A DNA stretch of 64,000 nt from Nymphaea colorata (lineage: Eukaryota; Streptophyta; Magnoliopsida; Nymphaeales; Nymphaeaceae). How positions within the stretch are numbered: position 1 is the first letter of the stretch; every line of letters starts with the position of its first letter. Below, one piece after another: positions 25,089-36,286 of the stretch. The stretch lies in the NCBI RefSeq assembly GCF_008831285.2, contig NC_045149.1, forward strand, positions 22,698,535-22,762,534. Reading direction: 5' to 3'. A program made the translations under genes and the position numbers. The notes under the pieces were generated by a model, which made no database searches, was not told where the DNA came from, and saw nothing but the letters and a program-made list of their open reading frames with translations.

Positions 25089-27672
25089 CTACTTTCTTTT
25101 TCTTCTGTCTGCTCCAGCGTTTCTCATGTCTACCTTCATCAGAGTTGGTCCAGAAGCAGCAGTCATCTGCATGGGTGAAAGTGCAGATGGTACTACAGCA
25201 GAAGCAGGCACCGGAGCAGGTGCTGGAGGTAGGGCTGGTGCAGGCGGTGGGGCAGCAGGTTCGGGAAGAGACCGAGGTAATATGTGTTTCAACCGATTGT
25301 TTCTGTAGTTCTTCCATAAATAAAACTGCTGCCGATGAGCCAATTCCTGTGAAGCTCAAAAAGCTTATTTGTCAGAATTGAACATGGAATAAGACAGGCT
25401 AACTAAAGACAGAAGGCATTACTAAACAAGAGGAATCCAAGTCATTAATGATGATATGTTGCATATGACAAAACAAACCTTGTTCTTTTATCAGTGACTG
25501 CAGAGCCAACAAAATCTAGATAGGCTAGAAAAACATAACTTGACAGGAAAGAGGACACTATCACTGCAGATAAATACTTGCAATATATGATGAGATATTG
25601 GTCAAAGCAATTGCAGAATGGATACATATCTCCATATGCATGAGATCTGAGGTTGGAAAAATGGCTTTTGGCATTAGATTTCTCTGAACTGAAGGAATTC
25701 CAGACCAAGCAAGAACAAATAAAACTTAAGTGGACTGTCAGGACTGTTCCTTATTCTTCATGCTATCAATGAAGAATAACTCTACTTTGGAAACAATTTG
25801 TGCCCAGGATGTAGACATGTAAGACATCGGTTCTTAAAGCATACATAGACCTTGCTAACAATGTATTTCCGTTCTAATAGTGCACACACACACACACATA
25901 TAATGTGAACTTTCCTCCATTACAACCTTACTGAATTTCAAGAACTTTTTATGAATTAAATAATCACTTATTTGTATGTAAAGAACAAAAATACTTGGTC
26001 TGCATTTCTTAACAGGCTAAACAAATTAAGGATGACAGAATATTGAGATCAACTCATAAAATTCACACTCTTACTGGGGTTAACACTTTACAGATTCAAG
26101 TGAACTAGTAGTTAAGAGCAATAACTTTGTTGCCTGGATGGGCCATTGCAGTACGGAAGTTTGCATTCTGCAGAAGCTCGAGGAAAAACAAACAATGAGG
26201 ATACCTGCAAAGAGAAGAAAGATTTAGCGTACAGGAGCTGAAATAATTGAACGAATTGAAAGATGAAACTATATTTTTTTACCACAAAAAAAAAAGACTG
26301 TTACAGACAACAAAAGCAAGAGGCATACAAATATAAACGAAGCCTTAATGCAGCCATCAAGCTGATGCAAACTCATCTTAAAAGAAAAAGAAAGTCTCAG
26401 ATCTTGATAGATTTTAATCAACTTACATAATAAATTTAACATACTCAGGCCGCTGCCAGTACTGGAGGTACTTGAGGTAACCAATAAAAGCTTCATCATC
26501 AAGGTAGCGGTTCTGAGCTAAATCTGCACCAGTAGTATTGAAGACTTGTTAGGTTAGAACTTAGAACTTTTCTGGAATGGCATCAGATCCTTGTTTGGTG
26601 GCAGAAACCAAAATGGATCTCGAATTTTTGGCATGCATAAATCTACGTTTTCAAACTTTTGAGAATGTATCTAGTAGGTGAACAGCAATGAGCACGGCAA
26701 GCTATCATAGGACAAGCATTACGGCGTTACCTGTCCCATTTTGCTTCACTTTAGCACGCAATTTACCTAGTATTCCTAATAGGCAGGCGTTTGAGGGTTG
26801 AGACAGAGAATACGCGCAGACCTTATCAGACACTCATAAGTTGAACTCTTGCAATTCAACTCAACCATCCATGAATAAACCCAACATTCAAGACAAAATG
26901 TGGAGAGCATCAGCTTTGACATATAATGACGAAATATGATGCATATAAAGTTGATGGATTTCCTCACTCATATGTTTCACAGTATTGACTTTTCACCACT
27001 TTATTGATTTTCCTTCGGTTGAACTAAACAAGCATCGAACAGAAAAGCCGTCAACCGTCTAAATTCCTTTAAAGGAATGATGAGATTCCAAGCACATTAT
27101 CTCTAGCCACCTCACCTCAGGAGCAAAAGTACCGTTCTTGTTTTGTGGAAAAGCTTACAGTGGATGTAGGTTGGATTAGCCAGGCATTGAACAAATTCAA
27201 GCTCGAGAAGGAAACGTTGACGCCCATCATCAGGATCCTTATATGGGTTCTTCGGCCTGGCAAGAAACAAGCAAAATTAAAGTACGAGGAGAAAGAAGCA
27301 CAATTCCCACCACGTCAGAAAAAAACAACGGAAGTTCGAATCTCATTATAACAGCATAAACCCCAAGGGGAGTCGCACATGATCCACAATGTTTAACCAG
27401 TCATTCCTCAACGATCGGAATCATGTGCTCCCGTCAATCTTGTCACTTGATCATGCATCGGGAACATAACAAATCAGACAAGCGATACAGGGTCTGATAA
27501 GAACCCAAATCTGAGAAACCTCAGGAAAGTTTCAATGAGGGGGAAAAAGGCGAAAAATCAATGATCCAAGCACGGAAAAACAGCAACCTCACGGCAACAA
27601 CAAAGCAAATTGGAAAAATGAAACTTACGAGGGTTCCGCGGGATTGGCACCACCATCTTTATTGGAATCCAT
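25089..27672 (-). CDS. MED31: Mediator complex subunit 31 (SOH1), five exons
   Basis: MED31 is a small conserved subunit of the Mediator middle module that links transcription factors to RNA polymerase II. Minus-strand exons: 27672-27629, 27256-27159, 26523-26427, 26204-26126, 25346-25089; 576 bp, 191 aa (plant MED31 is about 196). Junction phases all agree. The conserved core spans residues ~17-125: YKDPDDGRQRFLLELEFVQC, LANPTYIHYLAQNRYLDDEA, FIGYLKYLQYWQRPEYVKFI, YPHCLFFLELLQNANFR and ELAHRQQFYLWKNYRNNRL. The C-terminal third is Pro/Ala-rich and ends in basic RRKRK, as in other plant MED31 proteins but not in yeast or animals. The start MDSNKDGGANP is the only Met in the first exon. It is convergent with the GTE gene. 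Confidence 0.96.
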
Positions 27673-29244
27673 AGAAACCCTCAGTCAAGCTCTACAAATG
27701 TAGAAGAAAAAAAAATCATAGAAAAGGAAAATGTTTTCGGTGATGCTCTTCGACTTGGTTCAGCTACCAGACTCCAACCCTAGCCCTTGAGTAGTCCTCC
27801 GACGCGGGAAAAGTGGCAGATGGAGAGAGACTCTCTCAACATACATTTATATCGTTCTTGCTTATTTGAAAGGCGACCCTACGCGAAAATAAAAACGTAA
27901 CAATATTAATGACTAACGGCGTAAATATTATTCAAAAAATCCCTCAAGCGCATCCTAAAAGAAATCAAACGCTACTTTTACTAACAAATCTTATTTATAA
28001 TATTTCTAGTACATAGTTTGGCAATTAAGCTTAATATGGTCATTAAAATTACTAGATTAGATTAATAGATTATGAGCGCCGTGTAAATTTGAGGCACTTA
28101 TGAGTACTGATCTCAGCTTCTGGAGGTCAAAAAGATTATCAAATTAAACAGAAACCACCCAACAGAAAAATTACAACTTTTATGTCACGTTTTAAAAATT
28201 GTCTTCTATATGTTCATTGATGAGTTATAAAATTATATATTTTTTCATTTTACGGTGCAATGTTGCTAATGTGATGATATTAAGGGAGTAGTAAGCCTCA
28301 AGGCGTTGAAGTGTAAGCTACAGAATCTAAACCGTAAAATTTATAATATTCATAAAATATGATATCTATTTTCACTAGCATATGATCAAAAGTTCATATT
28401 GAACCTTCAAAATGACATGGTAAAGCCGACTGCTAAGGAAAATACATATAATATAGCTTTTAAACATGATAAGCACATTTGCATGCAGATTTTTTTTATG
28501 AAAAATTACTCTTTAATGTAGCTTTAATCCGTTGATATCATTTACAAAGTAATAAAAAGATAATAATTTGATTCATTATGAGATTTTATCAACTCAACTA
28601 TTAAAAGCAAACGTAAATCCTACTCTTTTGAAAAAACCCCAAAAATGACATCTGAGTACTTTTTTTTCTTAGTTTCGATAAGTACCTTGATTGATCACAA
28701 GTTGGAAATAGATACAATATACAAAAAATGTCAGTGTATTCAACCGTGGGGCGCATGCACCAGCAAATATGATGTTTTAGATCTTAGATTCGTAATCCAA
28801 AACAGACATCCAAATTCAAATATCTTGACCGATAAAACCTTGCCATCAGACAAAATCTATGTGGGATTTCAATTCGGATCATGGGTACAGCCATTTCAAG
28901 TCAGATACATATGGATTAATTAGATTCAGCTGTTGTTTTTAACATTCAAATTTGGATATGGCATGGCGTTTGACGAATGCAAATTCAAACCTGAATTGAA
29001 TCTGAGTACACGATTATTGGATTTAACCGGATTTGGTAGAATGTACACAGGACCCCACGATATCCAAGTGAATGAATTAGGATTTAGGCCGAAGGAGGAG
29101 GCGAAGGAAGATGACGATCTGGCAACGATGCCAACGTCATGGAGGCTACGTCTTGTGGCCAAGGGAGTAAGAAGAATCAGGTGGTTTTCTCCTTCCAACT
29201 GCTAATGGACAAATAACAATCAAACTTTACCAACTCCATCATCG

Positions 29245-29336
<92 letters not shown>

Positions 29337-30056
29337 GAGAGAGAGTAGGTACCCTGACCTATAAGGAATCATTTTGATAGTTGATTTTCTTAAGATGAGA
29401 GAAAATTGAGTAGAAAAAGGAGATACGATATTTTTTCTTATTTAGCATGAATTAGCCACTTTTTCTCTTAGCATTCCATTTTGTAAAGACCAAATGCCAA
29501 AATGGATATGATAATTTAGCCATCTAACATTAATTAACAGATTTTTTTTCTTAAATTTTCTCTCACCTTCCATCTTAGAAAAATCAATGACTAACAAAAT
29601 TCCTCATGGGTTAAGGGTCATGTACATATAAATAAATATCTGATATGGTGGAAAACTTGGTACTTACATGACCTTTTAAGTGCATAACCCCAGAAGAACC
29701 ATCTTGGTCGTTAATCTTTTTAAAATACAAAACTGAAAGAAAAATAAAAAAAAAGGAAATATAATTTTCTTAGGTTTTAAATGTGGTCTTTTAATCATCT
29801 AAAATTTAAGCGCGCTTACAATACTGAAATTTTGATAGTAAAAGAATTAATATTGTTACGCATGAAAGTAACTCGAAAGAAAACATATGGTGTTTGATAG
29901 TAATCGTAAACATGTTAGCTGAACCATCTGAATCGCTTGCTGGCCATTGCGCTCACCGACCAAAAAGCTACCGGTGATATCATCGTTGTCCACTTAATTA
30001 TGGCCGATGATCACTAGAATGGACGGTGCGGATGTCCAGGCCTTTGTCGTCGAGTT
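27673..30056. other. Intergenic region 5' of MED31
   Basis: This contains the MED31 promoter side and repeats, and no recognised gene. A decayed relative of the 22.4-kb hAT-like element may start near 28258. ATTCGGAT-type motifs recur at 28780-29070. A long (TA)n run lies at 29249-29332. Confidence 0.45.
29249..29345. repeat. (TA)~42 microsatellite followed by (GA)n
   Basis: About 84 bases of uninterrupted TA dinucleotides are followed by GAGAGAGAGAG. Such a tract is expected to vary strongly in length between individuals and is error-prone in assembly. Confidence 0.95.
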
Positions 30057-30306
30057 TTGACGGTTAATATTTTGAACGATCATACTGTCCTTTTTCTTTT
30101 TGTTCGAAAGCAGTTGTCCCCTCAATTATATGCCTTGCTTCGACCTTTTGATCTCATCGAAGCCAACAATGAGTTGCAGTGGCTGCATTCTGTTGATCGG
30201 TCATTAGGTGAAAAGGAAAGAAACGATTCGAATCATTTTGAACAGTTGGGTGTTCGATCAACAGAAAGCCACCAAATTCAAGCCGCTGCTGGTAGCGGTT
30301 ATATAG

Positions 30307-30805
30307 ATGAAATCGCCAGTCTGTAGTTGCCTGTCCAAGATGCTTCAGAGGCTTGCAAAAAGCGAAGAACAAGGAAAGAAGGTATTCACTATCTGTTTCT
30401 GTATCTTTCTGTCTCTCCCACTCTGCATATTGGTTAACGCTTTACTGCTTGAAATTTCAGGGTGCATGTTACAGGGAGCCGTCCGTGCTGGTGACTCTCT
30501 ATGTAGTTAAGCCCTGGGGATCGCATAACGCAGACGCTTGCAGGCCGACTGGACGGAGACGGCGCCACCGGCATCGTCAAGGGATCAGGGTTCAAACTGC
30601 AGGCACTGCTGCTGGTGGTGGTGGTGGTGATGGCGGTGGCGGATACAACAGAAGGCAAGAGCTCCTCCGCTACTGCCGGCATCTGAGGACGTCTGCTGCC
30701 AGCCAACCATTATCACCACCACCTCCGCATCAATCTCAGAGGTCTCCCCCACGATTGCACCTTCCTAATGAGCCGCAGCGGCATGATCAGGTCGTTACAT
30801 CCTGA
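30307..30805 (+). CDS. Possible small unrecognised gene, two exons
   Basis: I do not recognise this protein. A start at 30307 (MKSPVCSCLSKMLQRLAKSE) runs to a GAAG|GTATTC donor at 30381. After an 79-bp pyrimidine-rich intron with acceptor ATTTCAG at 30460, the frame stays open from 30461 to a TGA at 30803-30805, giving about 139 aa. The second exon is GC-rich, unlike its surroundings. It holds a basic stretch (GRRRRHRHRQG), a glycine run (GGGGGDGGGGY) and a Pro/Ser-rich end (SPPPPHQSQRSPPRLHLP). A weak donor at 30791 and an acceptor ending at 32578 could add GKRRLRKMLTSLKKMNIVH and a stop. Evidence is only open frame, base composition and splice signals. Confidence 0.3.
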
Positions 30806-33800
30806 CAGTTTTGCTTCTGCTCTTCTTTTGCATTCCTGTTTTCATGATTATTGAATTCCATTCAGGAATTGATTTCCTCGGAAAGGGTTTCATATTCCCG
30901 TGCATTCTAATTACGTGGAAAGTTATTGTTTCCTCTTCATATATGAATTCTTATTGAGTTGCAGTATTACTTACATTTCAGAAGTTTAGGTTCATTTCTT
31001 CGATTATAAATAAAAATAGAATTTCCTTTTTAAGGTATAAAGGAGGTGACAGGAAAATTTTCAGTGATCATCAGAGTACGCGGTTCCTTTCCAGAAAAAC
31101 CGCGAGGATTTATGAACTTAGTCATGTTTTATAAGATCTTGATTTCCTCACACAGTTTATGCGGGATTAAACATCAGTATCTCCTTTTCAATTTTTTCTG
31201 TGATCTTTTGGAGAATACGCCGTCCAATTTCGTGAATATTTCTAAACCCATCTCCCCATTTCCCACAGCCAACATGCTTATATTTTAATAACATTAGTTG
31301 GGAACAACGACTCCTGCCTTGTGAGTTCAGTTTATCATAAAAATAAAGTTTGTTTCATCTCATTCGCTATTTTATCTAAGTTGTTAGGTCTTCCTGCAGC
31401 AACTTCCATGAGTTTGTTATCTAAATTAAAACTCCAGAACTGTTCCAATCTTTTAGAAAATGTGCCAACGTGGTTTAACTGCCTATTCGCGATGGACCAA
31501 CTCAAATCTTTGCACTTTGCATGTCGATAACATCTTCTAAAAGGAAAATCCTGAAAAGTTTCCAACTCACTAAAAAGGATTGCCAAGAGAGTTTGCGATC
31601 AACTGAAATTAATTTATACACATTCATGATATTTGGTTGGTGTTCTTGAGCTTGGAGTTATTTACCTGTAAAAATAAAAAAATTACAGAAAAACGTACCC
31701 AAGTCATTGTAGGTATTTAAATATTTTGTCCATTCAAACAGCCTTCACCCATTCAGTGGATGGGTGCGGTGCAGCTGAATAATTAATTTTGTTTGCTCAT
31801 TAATGAAGCGACCCTTTCTCAACCAAGGAAGCCTTTTGGCCCATAGAATTGTTGGTGCCTTTCAATTTGGACATGAGCGGTGTCCCTCGAAACAAGGGAA
31901 AGTCTTGCTTTCATTCGTCCCTAAATTAGAGGCACATGGGGCATGTGCCTGTTGTGAGGCGTGCCCTGCTCGGTCCACCAAAAAATGTGCATATGTAAAA
32001 TGAAAAATAATGGCATATTTTTGAAATTGTTAAAAAAATGTTGTTTTGAGTTAATTTATTTATTTATTTTGTTTTTTATTTAAATAAAAGCATTTTAGTC
32101 ACTAATAGTGCTAATGCACGAAATACGGCGTACATGACCAGCTTTGGATAAGGAAATCCGGTTTATGTGATATGAGCTGTTTGGATTTTTTTTTTGAGTT
32201 TAAGATGGAATGTCATGTCCTGTACAAAGTTGGTTCTGCAATTTAATGCCAGCCCTATTCTAGCTATGCATCAGGGGTTTCGGCAAGGTCAGTCTTCGCT
32301 TGGTCAGCTTTTTATTGCTTTTTACTTAGGCAAGAGTCAACAACTTACTAGAAAAGTTCTTTTACTCTTTTTTTTTTTAAATTTTTTTATTTTGTAGCAT
32401 TTCCTTGTTGTATTTGGTTTACTGCTCTTGTTCGTTGCAACAATAGATTGATTCTAGTTGATGGTAGAACTTGATATTGTTTATAAACAAAACCTATATA
32501 TGATTTTTAAAAGAATTCGTGACAAACGGGTCATCTTAACATGAGTTTATTGGGTTTGCCTTTTATGCATGATTGCAGGGGAAGAGGCGCCTTAGAAAGA
32601 TGCTCACCTCTCTAAAGAAGATGAATATTGTTCATTGAAGCACCTGTTCGTGGTTAAAGAAGATGAATATTGTTCATTGAAGCACCTGTTCGTGGTTAAA
32701 GAAGATGAATATTGTTCATTGAAGCACCTGTTCGTGGTTCTTCTTAAATGATCCTCCGCAGATAAAACTCAACCATGTCGCACGACAGAAGACATGACAT
32801 CCATGGATTGGACTACATTTGGTGATATGCTTGCGGCCGTGAAACTGAGAAGTGAGAGCGAGTAATTTCCTATATGTATATCATGTGCATGGAATCAAAG
32901 ACTATTAGAAATATGAAGCATAAGCTAAGAGATTATAGCCGTGCTTATGGTTCAACAACCAGCAGTTGGTTTATCAGTTCAGGCTTTAAGAAGTCTTAAC
33001 TGTACAAATGTTCCATCTCGTATAAAATTCATTCGTGGGTAAACTGAAGGTGGTGTACAAAGTCGTGTTCCTTAAATAATCAGATTCGCTTCCATCCATC
33101 TGGAAGCATTTCGCTGGTGTGATTGATCTTCTCAACCTATGTAATCTTTTACAGTTTGTGAAAGGTTATGTGCTTCCTTTTAGAAACGAACAAGATCCTG
33201 TTGGACCACGTATATTGTCAATCAACGTGTAGGAAGAACCAGGTTCTGATTTTAGTTTCAACACAACGTAGATTTAGCAAGATATATAGATCACATCTAC
33301 AGTCTCCAGATTTAGCGCATTCAACAATATTTGGCCTAAAAAACTTCTGCAAAAGTGACTGTGTATTTTCACCATTTAAAAGATCAGTTCATCAGCTGAA
33401 TACTCTATGGCTGCAGTTTGATTGCTGCATTTCGGATTACTAATTGCCCGTTTATCCACTGTAAGAGGGGATGAATGGGATTACTTGGGCGCCCAACTCC
33501 CATAATGATTAATGTCTTGCCAATTGACTCTCAGTACCTCTGTATATTGGGAAAGCAAATTGCACAAAGGCTTCTAACTCTGCAAATTGAGCCAATTCTA
33601 ATTTTAATTTGTGGGTTTCTAGTTTCATCTTTCATTTGAGCTGTGGGATGTGTCATTATGGATGGATTCCAGCAATGAATAAATCTGTGGATAAAAAGAG
33701 GGACACTCTCACCAGATGCTGCCTGTCACCCTCTAGGACTAATCCCCCAAAAGTGCAAGTGCTTGTGGCTTCCCTTGCCTGCAACATGAGACTAAGAGCT

Positions 33801-35162
33801 ATGGTGCCATTGCTGTTAATAGTGAAAACAGACGGTTTGACAACCACATCCATTCAAAAATTCATTCCACCTTGCCTGTCGAAGGCTTGTCACAGTGTTA
33901 ATTGTGAGCCTTTTCAAGTACATCAAGGCTTTCAAACCCTCTTGGACACAAAAGTTATGATTTGTGTGACTATAACTCCGTGCAGATTCTCTTAGAGAGC
34001 GTTCTGCAAGAACAATGTGTTCCTAGAGCACTTGTTCCAAAAATACCATATCAAACATTTGATGATTGGACCTACAGGCAACAACCATGATCACGACACT
34101 TTTCTTGGTACAAAATAGTCTTTTGGAACATATTTTCTAAAAAGCCTATGCTTTTTCTTATTAACCACCTTTGGCAGTGGCTGAGAAGGTATTATAGGAA
34201 ATAAGAGGGATATTATGGTTCCAGAATAGTTTTTGATGTTAGAAGCATTACTGTTGCTAAAACATGCATCACAAATGAAGTTGTTCAAGCAACTTCATCC
34301 AGAAATCACATTTCATGATGAAATAATTTTTTTGGGAACTATTTTCTCAACAAAAGAGGTAGAATATTCGTCAAATTATCTGTCTTTATTTTTTTTTTGA
34401 GGGGGTAAGGGTAGGCGGTGTGTTTTGGGTGTAATGGTCAATCCACCTTAAACAGAACAATCTCCCAAACAGCCCACAGGTGTCTAACTCCACAAGTTTC
34501 AAAATTATTAACGGTCAAAACAAAGTTTCGATCTGAATATAAGGGAGGAAAATTTAGCCCATATGACAGGTCAGTTTTTCGGATCCTTTTCTTGTTAGAA
34601 AGCAAGTAGATGAATGCCTGAGATGTCTATCTCCACCATACACTCCCCACTGAAACATGGTAAAATGGTGCCTCATTGCACCCTCCATTAAACAATGTGA
34701 CGCCCTTGCGCTCTGTCCATCGGAAGGATGAATGGCTTTATGCTGGAGAATCCCCTATTTATTTATCATATACAACTAGTTCAACACTAATTATGGTACA
34801 TAAGACAGAATCCTTTGTGCGTGCATTTGATTGATACGTGGAAGCAATTTCCTGAGAACCGAGTACTTTACCAATAAAAATCCAACCTGCCACAGACGAA
34901 CGAACAAAACCCGGCAGTGATATCTAAGAACCACAAGGATTTTCAACAGATTTCAGGTAAAGAATGGGCAACACCAGTTACACCACTGCACAAAACACTT
35001 TTGCCACTGACAAGGACAATCATCCGTCTTATTAAGTCAGACACCGTAGATCTTCCGATCAAGTATAATAAAGAATTACAGAACAATGAACTCACACAAT
35101 TTTAGGTTCTCACAGTGGCTTATAATTACCAAATAAATGTCATTAACGACACAGGCCAGCAG
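30806..35162. other. Intergenic region, no supported gene apart from a 42-bp repeat
   Basis: AT-rich DNA lies between a possible small gene and the 3' end of the TARBP1-like gene. The only clear structure is the exact 42-bp triplication at 32614-32739. Other frames, for example at 33609-33995, show no domain or codon signal that I can support. Confidence 0.45.
32614..32739 (+). repeat. 42-bp unit in three exact tandem copies
   Basis: Copies at 32614-32655, 32656-32697 and 32698-32739 appear identical. The length is a multiple of three, and one frame stays open across all three copies, reading KEDEYCSLKHLFVV each time. That frame has a stop just upstream (32593-32595) and no Met, so coding is unproven. 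Confidence 0.9.
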
Positions 35163-36286
35163 CTATTTTGATCTTTCCTGCCGGGTATACTCCCATATGG
35201 CAATAGCACCACTAACATGAACGTTGAGAGATCTGACAACCCCCAGCTGCGGGATCTCCACGCACGCATCCAGAATGTGTATGATATCCACAGGGATACC
35301 CTCCTTTTCACGTCCAAGCACCAAAACCTGGGAAAAGGGTTCAGGCGTAGTAAACATTGTAAGTGGGTACAGGCTAAGGCAATAAGAATCCCCGGAAAGC
35401 CTTGAACTAAAGCCCGATTACTTATAGCTTGTTAAGATATTACCGTTTTCCTTGGGAAGGAGTATTGATCGAGTGGCACACTATTTGCTGTCTGCTCCAA
35501 ACCCACTAGGCAGAATCCATCTCTCTTTTTCTTCTCCAGAAAAGGTTTTATGCTGCATACTGGAACCTCAAGGACTGGAACCCACTTCTCAGCTGTCACA
35601 CTAAAGATAGACCACTTGTCTAAGCAATACGAGCAAATATGTGCTAAGGAGGCTAAGCAATACGAGCAAATATGTGCTAAGGAGGGAACTCTCACAACAC
35701 AAAGGTGATATATATGGTGATATACTAAAAAAGACATGGAGAGTACACTAGGAACAGAGAATAGAAGTCTGCAATGAGAATCGACAAAATAGAAAGGTAC
35801 ATAATGTAGACAGATAACTTTTGGCTCAAAAAGAAACTTTTGATCTGGAGGAATGAATGCAGGTAGAATGTACTTTCAGTGCTAAATCAATAAATCAATG
35901 CTTCACCTGATTAACTGAAACTGTTTGTCTTGCATAACACTTTTGTCTGCAATAGCCAAGGCAGCAGCCTTAAACACCTAACAGATCATTATTGCACGTA
36001 AGAAGCTAGAACTTGGATAAATTATGCATCTAATTGCAGGAAGCAAGTAGGAAATTGCAATGAGAAGTCAAGCTAACAAAGTAACTCCAAACGACATTTG
36101 CAAATTGCAGCCATGGTGATTATGCAGGAGCATAATATACCTCACATGTTCGTGCTAAACCAGCAAGATTTGGTATACGATCAAGCAATGAAGCAATGAC
36201 TATAAGTTCTTGCCGACCATCTTTTAGCAAATCAGTGTTTCTGCCCAGTAGCATCATCGTGTACAGATGATCTTCCTCTTCAATTT
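35163..36286 (-). other. SpoU methyltransferase catalytic domain exons
   Basis: Four exons (36286-36141, 35977-35907, 35600-35444, 35327-35163) carry the trefoil-knot domain. Motif 1 ([20 protein letters not shown]) is split by the first intron. Motif 2 ([16 protein letters not shown]) starts exactly at the last exon. Motif 3 ([20 protein letters not shown]) precedes the end [10 protein letters not shown]. The motif-1 Asn and Arg, the motif-2 Glu-Gly and the motif-3 Ser-Leu-Asn-Val are all present, so the domain should be active. Confidence 0.9.

Noticed and set aside
25126..25308. Plus-strand Gly/Ala-rich frame
   Set aside because: Antisense of the Pro/Ala-rich tail of MED31.
32614..32739. 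CRISPR-like array
   Set aside because: The 42-bp units adjoin without spacers, only three copies, in plant nuclear DNA. It is a plain tandem repeat.
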